21,744 nucleotides of DNA, from the NCBI GenBank assembly GCA_910588105.1, contig CAJUQD010000045.1, positions 1 through 21,744 of the forward strand, in the 5' to 3' direction. The stretch comes from an uncultured Oscillospiraceae bacterium (GTDB lineage Bacteria > Bacillota > Clostridia > Oscillospirales > Oscillospiraceae). Positions 13,361 through 19,669 of the stretch are shown here, piece by piece. The notes beneath the pieces were generated by a model. That model searched no databases, was not told the DNA's origin, and saw only the letters and a list, made by a program, of their open reading frames with translations. Position 1 is the stretch's first letter, and each line of letters begins with the position of its first letter. Both the position numbers and the translations under genes were made by a program.

Positions 13361-13800
13361 TTTGAGACGCCCGCCCGGCGGGCGATGCGCTTGCGCATGG
13401 TTACCACAGTGCCCTTCCCCGGTTGGGATCGCACCTTCAGACCGTCCATAAAGCTCTCCATGATGGTGAAGCCCATGCCGGAACGCTCCTCTCCCCCGGT
13501 GGTAAACAGGGGGGTACGGGCCTGGTCCACATCGGGTATGCCCACCCCGGAATCCCTTACCTGGAGCTCCAGCACACCCCCCTCAAACAGCCGCAGGCGC
13601 AGGGTGATTTTCCCCAGGCAGTCAGGGTAGGCGTGAACAATGGCGTTGGTCACCGCCTCGCTGACGGCGGTTTTGATGTCCGCCACCTCGTCCAGGGTGG
13701 GGTCCAGCTGGGCGGCGAAGCAGGCCGCGCACGCCCGGGCAAAGCCCTCGTTGGCGGAGCGGGAGGTGAAAGTGATGCTCGCCTGATCCATGGCTTTCAT
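13357..13800 (-). CDS. spoIIAB: Anti-sigma-F factor SpoIIAB (serine kinase)
   Basis: A 147-residue GHKL-type kinase. The ATP pocket is visible as DIKTAVSEAVTNAIVHAY (Glu48, Asn52), VRDSGVGIPD and ERSGMGFTIMESFMD. It binds and inhibits SigF and phosphorylates SpoIIAA on serine. The start at 13800 is chosen because AAGGAGGG lies nine bases upstream; a second in-frame ATG three codons later would sit 18 bases away. It follows spoIIAA after 15 bp and overlaps sigF. The length matches B. subtilis SpoIIAB (146 residues). Confidence 0.95.
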   Translation of the reverse strand: MKAMDQASITFTSRSANEGFARACAACFAAQLDPTLDEVADIKTAVSEAVTNAIVHAYPDCLGKITLRLRLFEGGVLELQVRDSGVGIPDVDQARTPLFTTGGEERSGMGFTIMESFMDGLKVRSQPGKGTVVTMRKRIARRAGVSK

Positions 13801-13815
13801 CCTATGTAGCCCTCC

Positions 13816-14121
13816 TTATTCTAAGGAAATGAGCCGCCCGATGCCGGCGGCGTCCAGCACACGCCGGGCCTGGGCGGGGATATTGGCCACCCGCAGGACG
13901 CCGCCGTTGTGCCCCAGCTGCCGCCTGGCCCGCAGCAGCACGGCAATGCCCGAGCTGTCCATGAAGGTGACGCCGGACAGATCCAGCACCAGATGGGCGG
14001 GCAGGCGCTCGGCGACGGTCTGGTCCAGCTGGGCCATCAGCTCCCGGGCGGCGTGGTGGTCGATCTCGCCGGACAGGGCAATGGTCAGCTCGCTGTCCCG
14101 GCTGGTCACGGTGATGGGCAT
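13816..14121 (-). CDS. spoIIAA: Anti-sigma-F factor antagonist SpoIIAA
   Basis: A 101-residue STAS-domain protein. The phosphorylation loop is GVTFMDSSGIAVLL; Ser56 is the equivalent of B. subtilis Ser58, which SpoIIAB phosphorylates and SpoIIE dephosphorylates. The LSGEIDHHAARELM segment is another SpoIIAA hallmark. Dephosphorylated SpoIIAA binds SpoIIAB and releases SigF. The start at 14121 has AAGGAAGGG seven bases upstream and gives MPITVTSRDSELTIALSG. A longer reading from 14223 would run through the terminator hairpin and was rejected. It is the first gene of the spoIIA operon; the protein is about 15 residues shorter than the B. subtilis one, at the C-terminus. Confidence 0.94.
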   Translation of the reverse strand: MPITVTSRDSELTIALSGEIDHHAARELMAQLDQTVAERLPAHLVLDLSGVTFMDSSGIAVLLRARRQLGHNGGVLRVANIPAQARRVLDAAGIGRLISLE

Positions 14122-14139
14122 GGCTTGTCCCTTCCTTGC

Positions 14140-14181
14140 AAAAAAATGAGCGCGGTACGGGAAATATCCCGTATCGCACTC
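14140..14181 (-). terminator. Intrinsic terminator after valS / in the spoIIA leader
   Basis: On the minus strand GAGTGCGATACGGGA (14181-14167), loop TATT, then TCCCGTACCGCGCTC (14162-14148). The 15-bp stem has one G-U and one A-C pair and is followed by A and seven T (14146-14140). It sits 26 bp before the spoIIAA start, so it would stop valS readthrough from entering spoIIA. Confidence 0.82.
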
Positions 14182-14187
14182 ATTATA
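14182..14187 (-). promoter_or_regulatory. Possible -10 element of the spoIIA operon
   Basis: TATAAT on the minus strand, directly abutting the terminator stem. No acceptable sigma-A -35 is found 16-18 bp upstream (A-rich run only). The overlapping ATGGGATAT resembles the sigma-H -10 with one change, but its -35 match is poor. spoIIA is sigma-H driven in B. subtilis; which factor acts here is undecided. Confidence 0.4.
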
Positions 14188-14239
14188 TCCCATTGGATGG
14201 GTCATTTTTTGCCGAAGGGGCAATGGAAAATGGGAAAAT

Positions 14240-16897
14240 TTACATGGCGTCCAGCTGGCTTTGCAGCTTCCCCACCAGCACCTCCAGCTTAGCGGCCCGC
14301 TCCCGCTCGGCCTCTACCACGTGCTGGGGGGCCTTGCCCACAAAACCAGGGTTGGACAGCTTTGCGGTGAGCTTGTCCAGCTCGGCGGCATTCTTTTTCA
14401 GCTCCTTCTCCACCCGCGCCCGCTCCTTTTCCAGGTCCACCAGCTCGGCCAGGGGGAGGAAAATCCGCGCCGCGTAGGTCTGGAGTTCCACCAGCCCCTT
14501 TTTCAGCATCTCGTCACTGGTCCCCGCCTCCCCGTGGCCGACGACGGACACCTGGCTGGCCCAGGCCAGCCGCTGGAGCAGGGGCGCGCCCTGGGTAAAA
14601 GCGTCCTGTTCCAGGGTGGCGATGGTGACGTGGGCCCGCTTGGAGGGGGGCACGTTCAGCTCCGCCCGCTTGCCCCGGATGGCCCGCACCGCATCGATGA
14701 TGAGGCCCACCGACTTCTCCTCCCGGGGGAAGTCCAGCGCCTCCCGGTACACGGGCCAGCTGTCCATCATCAGGAACCCGGCCCGGCAGCCCTCCTGGCG
14801 GGGCAGGGCCTGCCAGATCTCCTCGGTGATAAAGGGCATGAAGGGGTGCAGCAGCTTCAGCGTCTCGGTGAGCACATATACCAGCACCTGCTGGGCCTGG
14901 ATTTTGGCCTCCTCGTCCTCCCCTTGCAGGCGGGCCTTGGTGAACTCAATATACCAGTCACAGTAGTCGCTCCAGATGAAGTCGTACACCTTGGCGGAGG
15001 CCACCCCCAGCTCATAGGCGTCCATGTTCTCGGTGACCTCTTTCACCACCCGGTTCAGGCGTGACAAAATCCACTTGTCCTCCTGCTCCAGCTTGCCGGG
15101 CAGGGCACACGCATGGATGGTCAGGTTCATCATCACAAACCGACTGGCGTTCCAGATCTTGTTGGCGAAGTTGCGCATGGCCTCGCACTTCTCCACGAAG
15201 AAGCGGGTGTCGTTACCGGGGGCGTTGCCGGTAATGAGGTTGAAGCGCAGGGCGTCCGCGCCGTACATCGTAGCCATCTCCAGCGGGTCGATGCCGTTGC
15301 CCAGGGACTTGGACATCTTGCGGCCCTTGTCGTCCCGCACCAGGCCGTGGATGAGCACCGTGTGGAAGGGGGCCTTCCCGGTATGGGCGCAGCCGGAGAA
15401 GATCATCCGGGACACCCAGAAAAAGATGATGTCGTAGCCGGTGACCAGCACGTCGGTGGGATAAAAATAGTTCATATCCTCCGTCTCCTCCGGCCAGCCC
15501 AGGGTGGAGAAGGGCCACAGGGCGGAGGAGAACCAGGTGTCCAGCACGTCCGGGTCGCGCTCAATGTCTGCGGAGCCGCAGTGGGCGCACTGGGCAGGAT
15601 CGGCCTCAGAAACGGTCATTTTGCCGCAGCAGGCGCAGTACCACACGGGAATCTGGTGGCCCCACCACAGCTGGCGGGAGATGCACCAGTCATGGACGTT
15701 CTCCATCCAGTTGGTGTAGGTCTTGGTGAAGCGCTCTGGAACGAACCTGGTCTCCCCCTCGTTGACCACGCGCAGGGCCTCCTCGGCCAGCGGCGCCATC
15801 TTGACGAACCACTGGGCGGAGATGATGGGCTCCACGTCGTTGTGGCATCGGTAGCAGGTGCCCACGTTGTGCTGGTGGGGCTCCACCTTCTCCAGCAGGC
15901 CCAGGGCCTCCAGGTCGGCCACTACCGCCTTGCGGGCCTCGTAGCGGTCCATGCCCTGATATTTTCCGCCGTTTTCATTGACCACGCCGTGGTCGTCCAG
16001 GACGCGGATGGTGTCCAGGCTGTGCCGGAGGCCCACCTCGAAGTCGTTGGGGTCGTGGGCGGGGGTCATCTTCACGCAGCCGGTGCCGAACTCCAGATCC
16101 ACGTACTCGTCGGCCACGATGGGGATCTCCCGGTCCATCAGCGGCAGCAGGCACTTCTTGCCGATGATATCCTGATAGCGCCCGTCGTTGGGGTTGACGG
16201 CCACGCCGGTGTCGCCCAGCATGGTCTCCGGCCGGGTGGTGGCCACCACCACATACCGCCCCGGCTCGCCCACAATGGGGTACTTGATGTGCCAGAGATG
16301 GCCCGGCTTGTCCTGGTACTCCACCTCCGCGTCGGACAGGGCGGTGACGCAGTGGGGGCACCAGTTGACGATGCGGGAGCCCTTGTAGATCAGCCCCTTG
16401 TCATACAGGGAGACAAACACGTGGCGCACCGCCTTGGAAAGCCCCTCGTCCATGGTAAAGCGGGAGCGCTCCCAGTCGCAGGACACGCCCAGCTTCTTCT
16501 GCTGCTCCACAATGCGGCTGCCATACTTGTGCTTCCAGTCCCATACCCGCTCCAGGAACTTCTCCCGGCCCAGGTCGTGGCGGGTGAGGCCCTCCTTCTC
16601 CCGCAGCTCCTCCTCCACCTTGATCTGGGTGGCGATGCCCGCGTGGTCGGTGCCGGGGAGATACAGCGCGGCATAGCCCTGCATCCGCTTATAGCGGATG
16701 AGCATATCCTGTATGGCATCGTCCATGGCGTGGCCGATGTGGAGCTGGCCGGTGACGTTGGGGGGAGGCATGACAATGGTGAAGGGCTTCTTCTCGGGGT
16801 CGCGCACGCCCCGGAAGCAGCCGTTTTCCTCCCAGGCCCGGTAGACGCGGCCCTCCACCTCCTGGGGCTCATAGACCTTGGGCAGTTCTCTGTTCAT
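14240..16897 (-). CDS. valS: Valyl-tRNA synthetase
   Basis: An 885-residue class I synthetase. HIGH is at residues 53-56 in MPPPNVTGQLHIGHAMDDAIQD, and GTDHAGIATQ follows. The editing (CP1) domain spans about 190-340 with TTRPETMLGDTGVAVNP and MTPAHDPNDFEVG. KMSKSLGNGIDP begins near 527, and a C-terminal coiled coil (about 815-885, ELVDLEKERARVEKELKKNAAELDKL) completes the protein. It charges tRNA-Val and hydrolyses Thr-tRNA-Val. The ATG at 16897 gives MNRELPKVYEPQ, the common start, with AAGGA 12 bases away. A TTG at 16903 has the same AAGGA at six bases, so a two-residue longer protein is possible. It lies 49 bp after the YcxB-like gene and is probably under the T-box leader upstream. Confidence 0.96.
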   Translation of the reverse strand: MNRELPKVYEPQEVEGRVYRAWEENGCFRGVRDPEKKPFTIVMPPPNVTGQLHIGHAMDDAIQDMLIRYKRMQGYAALYLPGTDHAGIATQIKVEEELREKEGLTRHDLGREKFLERVWDWKHKYGSRIVEQQKKLGVSCDWERSRFTMDEGLSKAVRHVFVSLYDKGLIYKGSRIVNWCPHCVTALSDAEVEYQDKPGHLWHIKYPIVGEPGRYVVVATTRPETMLGDTGVAVNPNDGRYQDIIGKKCLLPLMDREIPIVADEYVDLEFGTGCVKMTPAHDPNDFEVGLRHSLDTIRVLDDHGVVNENGGKYQGMDRYEARKAVVADLEALGLLEKVEPHQHNVGTCYRCHNDVEPIISAQWFVKMAPLAEEALRVVNEGETRFVPERFTKTYTNWMENVHDWCISRQLWWGHQIPVWYCACCGKMTVSEADPAQCAHCGSADIERDPDVLDTWFSSALWPFSTLGWPEETEDMNYFYPTDVLVTGYDIIFFWVSRMIFSGCAHTGKAPFHTVLIHGLVRDDKGRKMSKSLGNGIDPLEMATMYGADALRFNLITGNAPGNDTRFFVEKCEAMRNFANKIWNASRFVMMNLTIHACALPGKLEQEDKWILSRLNRVVKEVTENMDAYELGVASAKVYDFIWSDYCDWYIEFTKARLQGEDEEAKIQAQQVLVYVLTETLKLLHPFMPFITEEIWQALPRQEGCRAGFLMMDSWPVYREALDFPREEKSVGLIIDAVRAIRGKRAELNVPPSKRAHVTIATLEQDAFTQGAPLLQRLAWASQVSVVGHGEAGTSDEMLKKGLVELQTYAARIFLPLAELVDLEKERARVEKELKKNAAELDKLTAKLSNPGFVGKAPQHVVEAERERAAKLEVLVGKLQSQLDAM

Positions 16898-16946
16898 ATC
16901 CAATCACATTCCTTTCCTGATGGATTATTGTATCTGGATGAGGCGT

Positions 16947-17483
16947 TCAAACCTCCGGGATGGGGCCGCCGAACTTCTCCGCCAGCCTGGCCCCCAGGGC
17001 GGCTGGGTCGCCCACGGCCATGGCCGCCTCGGGCAGGATGACGGCGTGCTTCTTGTCCAAAAATAGGAAGTACCGCCCCCGGCTGTGGAAGCAGCCGATG
17101 AAGCTGGCGTAGGGATAGAAGCCCTCCCCCTTCCGACCCTGCTCCCGCACCCCGGCATCGTCCAGGGTGACGGTGACCTCACCCACATCCTTGAGCTGCA
17201 TTTGGTGGCTGCGCCACGCAGTGAGCCGGTGGTAAAAGATGCCCAGACCCAGGTACAGCAGGCCCGCTGCCAGCAGCACAGCCCCCAGGAGGAGGGAATC
17301 CCCCTTCTGGAGGGTGGCCTCCAGAAGGAGCAGCGCACCCGTAGCCAGCAGCACCAGTCCCGCGAGAACGTATATCGTGCGGTGCACCGCAGTGCGCCCC
17401 CGCCGGTAGCGCTTCGCGGTAACGCGGCACAGAACCAGCAGATCCTTGAACTCATAGCCATTCAGCTTGAACTGATAATACAA
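16947..17483 (-). CDS. YcxB-like membrane protein, first gene of the T-box valS operon
   Basis: A 178-residue protein with two adjacent hydrophobic helices (about 38-60 and 66-86: IYVLAGLVLLATGALLLL and LLLGAVLLAAGLLYLGLGIF). A C-terminal YcxB-like domain with FYPYASFIGCFHSRGRYFLFLDKKHAVILPEAAM follows. YcxB proteins have no known function. The start is set at the TTG at 17483 because GGAGGGG lies six bases upstream. An ATG at 17519 lies inside the T-box terminator hairpin and has no ribosome site. It is the first gene after the T-box, so its expression should rise when tRNA-Val is uncharged. Why a membrane protein shares valine control is not known; it could relate to uptake or be an accidental passenger. 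Confidence 0.8.
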   Translation of the reverse strand: MYYQFKLNGYEFKDLLVLCRVTAKRYRRGRTAVHRTIYVLAGLVLLATGALLLLEATLQKGDSLLLGAVLLAAGLLYLGLGIFYHRLTAWRSHQMQLKDVGEVTVTLDDAGVREQGRKGEGFYPYASFIGCFHSRGRYFLFLDKKHAVILPEAAMAVGDPAALGARLAEKFGGPIPEV

Positions 17484-17500
17484 AAATCTCCCCTCCCAGC

Positions 17501-17532
17501 AAAAAGCGCCCCGAGCCATATGGCCCGGGGCG
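17501..17532 (-). terminator. T-box regulated terminator
   Basis: CGCCCCGGGCC / GGCTCGGGGCG (17532-17507) form an 11-bp stem with one mismatch and an ATAT loop, followed by CTTTTT (17506-17501). It would form when tRNA-Val is charged. Confidence 0.88.
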
Positions 17533-17732
17533 AACAGTTTGTCCGTGTTACCACCCGAATTCCCCTTCGCGGGGCGCTCGACTCCCTTAACGCGGGGGAC
17601 GGCGGGGCTTAGTCAAAGTTCAGCCTCGCGGCTCGGGGACCACTTCGCCCTGCCTCCGCGCGGCCTCGCACCAAACCGGCCGCTCTCTGAAGCGGAGGGG
17701 GAGGGGTACTGCTTCCCTTCCTCGCCTTTTAC
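17501..17732 (-). promoter_or_regulatory. T-box riboswitch, predicted tRNA-Val specific
   Basis: This leader shows the ordered T-box landmarks on the minus strand: AGTA of the specifier loop (within 17703-17721), the AG bulge AGAGAGC (17682-17688), and the distal loop GGTTTGGTGCGAG (17665-17677). The specifier side is GAAGTGGTCC (17637-17646), and the T-box is GGGTGGTAACACGG (17543-17556). CGGAC can pair with GTTCG and GGG with CCC to form the antiterminator, which excludes the terminator stem. The bulge UGGU fits a tRNA ending ACCA, as tRNA-Val does, and not tRNA-Trp or tRNA-Gly. GUG and GUC, both valine codons, lie in the specifier stretch; which is read is uncertain. Downstream genes are ycxB-like and valS. 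Confidence 0.93.
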
Positions 17733-17738
17733 CCGTCC

Positions 17739-17767
17739 AGTATACGCAAAACGCGGGGATTTGTCAA
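17739..17767 (-). promoter_or_regulatory. Sigma-A promoter of the T-box / valS operon
   Basis: Minus strand TTGACA (17762-17767), a perfect -35, 17-bp spacer, TATACT (17739-17744). It lies 16 bp after the stop of the PTS-type gene and about 7 bp upstream of the T-box leader. Confidence 0.88.
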
Positions 17768-17782
17768 GCAGAACCCGCCGCT

Positions 17783-18880
17783 TCACTCCAGCTTCAGGTC
17801 TCCCTCCTTGATCCAGCCCCTTTTTCGGAACCAGCTGCCAAAGGCCCAGCACAGTACCGCCGGGAGCACAAAGGAGATGAGGATCAGCCCGGCCCACTGG
17901 AATGCCCCCGGCACGATGGCGGCGGCCCCGTTGGCAACGGCCTGCTCGCTGGGGGCTACCCACCCTGTCCACACGCCGATCTGGCCCACCAGTCCGCAGG
18001 TGCCCATGCCCGCCGACACCGGGGGGCCGTTCATCTCCAGCCTGAACACGCAGGTGGCAATGGGCCCGGTGATGGCCGAGGTCAAAATAGCGGGCAGCCA
18101 GATACGGGGGTTCTTCACAATGTTGCCCATTTGCAGCATGGAGGTGCCGATGCCCTGGCTCACCAGCCCGCCCCAGCTGTTTTCCCGGAAGGACAGCACG
18201 GCGAAGCCCACCATATTGGCGCAGCACCCGGCCACCGCCGCGCCCCCCGCCAGCCCGGTGAGGCTGAACGCCGCGCAGATGGCCGCCGACGAGATGGGCA
18301 GGGTGAGGGCCATGCCGATGACCACGCTGACGATGATGCCCATGAGCAGGGGCTGCTCATCGGTAGCCAAGCGGGTGACCGCGCCGATGGCGGTGGCGGC
18401 GGTGCCGATGGCCGGGGCCACCAGGGCGGACAGGCCCACGCCGGCCAGGATCGTCACCAGCGGGGTGACAAGGATATCCACTTTTGTCTCCTTGGACACA
18501 GCCTTGCCGCACTCGGCGGCGATGATGGCGATGAACAGTACCGCCAGCGGCCCCCCCGCCCCCTTGCCGCCGTCCAGGGTGGTGCTGCCCAGGGCGTTGG
18601 CGGCATAGCCCACCGTAGCCAGGGAGAACAGCACCATGGGGGGCGCCTTCAGCGCCCAGCCAATGGCCACGGCCATGGCCGCGCCGCTCATGGCGGAGGC
18701 GTACACGCCCACGTCTACCAGGAACTGCATCCCCATCTGCTCCCCCAGGGTTTTTACAATGGTGCCGATGAGCAACGAGCAGAACAGGCCCTGGGCCATG
18801 GCCCCCAGGGCGTCGATGCCGTAGCGTTTGGCGGAGATGACAATATCCTTGCGTCTCAGAAATGCTTTAAATTTCTCCAT
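17783..18880 (-). CDS. PTS sugar transporter subunit IIC-type membrane protein (PTS_EIIC_2-like)
   Basis: A 365-residue, strongly hydrophobic protein with roughly ten membrane segments and Gly/Ala-rich loops. The start FLRRKDIVISAKRYGIDALGAMAQGLFCSLLIGTIVKTLGEQ and the segments DILVTPLVTILAGV and GPIATCVFRLEMNGPPVSAGMGTCGLVGQIG match a family annotated as PTS IIC (PF13303-like). The IIA and IIB parts that a real phosphotransferase would need are not nearby, so the substrate and even PTS dependence are open. The ATG at 18880 is preferred, with GAGGG about eight bases upstream; a TTG and a GTG lie three and five codons earlier. No clear promoter was found upstream. The gene ends 16 bp before the T-box promoter, with no terminator of its own. 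Confidence 0.85.
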   Translation of the reverse strand: MEKFKAFLRRKDIVISAKRYGIDALGAMAQGLFCSLLIGTIVKTLGEQMGMQFLVDVGVYASAMSGAAMAVAIGWALKAPPMVLFSLATVGYAANALGSTTLDGGKGAGGPLAVLFIAIIAAECGKAVSKETKVDILVTPLVTILAGVGLSALVAPAIGTAATAIGAVTRLATDEQPLLMGIIVSVVIGMALTLPISSAAICAAFSLTGLAGGAAVAGCCANMVGFAVLSFRENSWGGLVSQGIGTSMLQMGNIVKNPRIWLPAILTSAITGPIATCVFRLEMNGPPVSAGMGTCGLVGQIGVWTGWVAPSEQAVANGAAAIVPGAFQWAGLILISFVLPAVLCWAFGSWFRKRGWIKEGDLKLE

Positions 18881-18899
18881 TTCCCTCACCCTCAACTCT

Positions 18900-18923
18900 C
18901 AGAAGTTCTACCAACAGCTTCTG
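18900..18923. promoter_or_regulatory. Imperfect palindrome before the PTS-type gene
   Basis: CAGAAG at 18900-18905 and CTTCTG at 18918-18923 are inverted around a 12-base centre, 20 bp upstream of the PTS-type start. It could be an operator or a small leader hairpin; only the 6-bp arms support it. Confidence 0.25.
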
Positions 18924-18951
18924 CGCGCTTCGGCCATTGGTGCAGCCTCTC

Positions 18952-18992
18952 AAAAATAAGTCCGCACATGTGTCAAGACACCTGTGCGGACT
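18952..18992 (-). terminator. Intrinsic terminator after the XRE gene remnant
   Basis: AGTCCGCACAGGTGTC / GACACATGTGCGGACT (18992-18959) is a 16-bp stem with one mismatch and a two-base centre. On the minus strand it is followed by TATTTTTG. It lies 67 bp after the stop codon of the truncated XRE gene and before the PTS-type gene. Confidence 0.8.
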
Positions 18993-19059
18993 ATGATACA
19001 GGGACAGGGGAAAATTGTCAATGGGCGTTTTGCCTAAAATGCGGAGCGCGGCCGCCTGT

Positions 19060-19635
19060 TCAGGGTTCTTTGTTCCCTTTTTTATAGAGCCACACCGCCA
19101 GCACCGCCCCGGCGATCATCATCGCCACTCCCATGACAATAATGACCGTTGCAAAGCCCAGGAAAAAGCCCTCCACGCCACCGAAGTGAGACGCTGCGGG
19201 GGCCATGCCCAATTCCTCCAAAACCGCCTGCTGCACCTCCGGCGGGGTGCCGGGAGAGAACTCCACACCCCCCATGCTGCCAAACCCGCCGAAATCGCCC
19301 ATCATATCGTTTGATGCGGCGAACATGGCCCCAAAGCCCAAGCGCGCCAGCGCTCCGATGATGGCAAAGGGCAGTCCACCCACCGCGATATAAACCCCCG
19401 CCAGCCAGCCGTACCGCCGGACCAGCCTGCCGACGAGCCCTGCGATCCTGCCAAAACTGTCCCCTCCGGCATTGCCGGGGGCGGTATACACCGGCGGCTT
19501 CTCCCCAGGCGGCGGGATCTGCTCCCATTGTCCGGCGGGCTCGTCCCCGCTGATCAGCTCGTCGGTGGTCACGCCAAAGGCTTTTGCCAAGGCGAGCAGC
19601 TTGTCCACCTCCGGCATGGCGTCGCCCGTTTCCCT
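19060..19635 (-). pseudogene. 5'-truncated XRE-family membrane regulator, cut by element insertion
   Basis: The readable frame gives RETGDAMPEVDKLLALAKAFGVTTDELISGDEP. This is the last part of a Cro/C1-type helix-turn-helix domain as found in proteins starting MTLGEKL...VSRQAVSKWETGDAMPEVDKLLALA. About 45-50 N-terminal residues, including the recognition helix, are missing. An in-frame TAA stands at 19639-19641. The remainder (185 residues from the internal ATG at 19617) has two hydrophobic segments (about 70-100 and 150-180) and ends LYKKGNKEP. Loss coincides with the start of lower-GC element DNA, so insertion is the likely cause. Translation from ATG 19617 would lack DNA binding. The missing half should lie at the far end of the element. 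Confidence 0.85.
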
Positions 19636-19641
19636 TAGTTA
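19628..19641. other. Element/host junction (attachment site)
   Basis: On the minus strand the expected Trp-Glu codons (TGG GAA) of the XRE gene read AGG GAA, and an in-frame TAA and AT-rich DNA follow at once. The crossover therefore lies at or next to the GG of GGGAAACG (about 19627-19634). The recombinase gene ends only 29 bp further on, the usual position for these enzymes. The exact core cannot be fixed without the other end. Confidence 0.6.
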
Positions 19642-19669
19642 AAGATATTGTTGGGTATCTCAAGATGTG

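Noticed and set aside
14122..14223. 34-residue N-terminal extension of SpoIIAA
   Set aside because: It would be encoded by the terminator hairpin and T run; the ATG at 14121 has a good ribosome site and the family start.
14205..14226. TTGCC/GGCAA mini-hairpin with T run as a valS terminator
   Set aside because: The T run is on the wrong side for the minus strand and the stem is only 5 bp; the hairpin at 14140-14181 fits far better.
17484..17519. ATG at 17519 as start of the YcxB-like gene
   Set aside because: It lies in the loop of the T-box terminator and has no ribosome site, whereas TTG at 17483 has GGAGGGG at ideal distance.
17637..17646. UGG as specifier codon, making the T-box tryptophan specific
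   Set aside because: The UGGU bulge needs a tRNA ending ACCA, which does not fit the G73 of tRNA-Trp, and valS lies in the operon; GUG or GUC is preferred.
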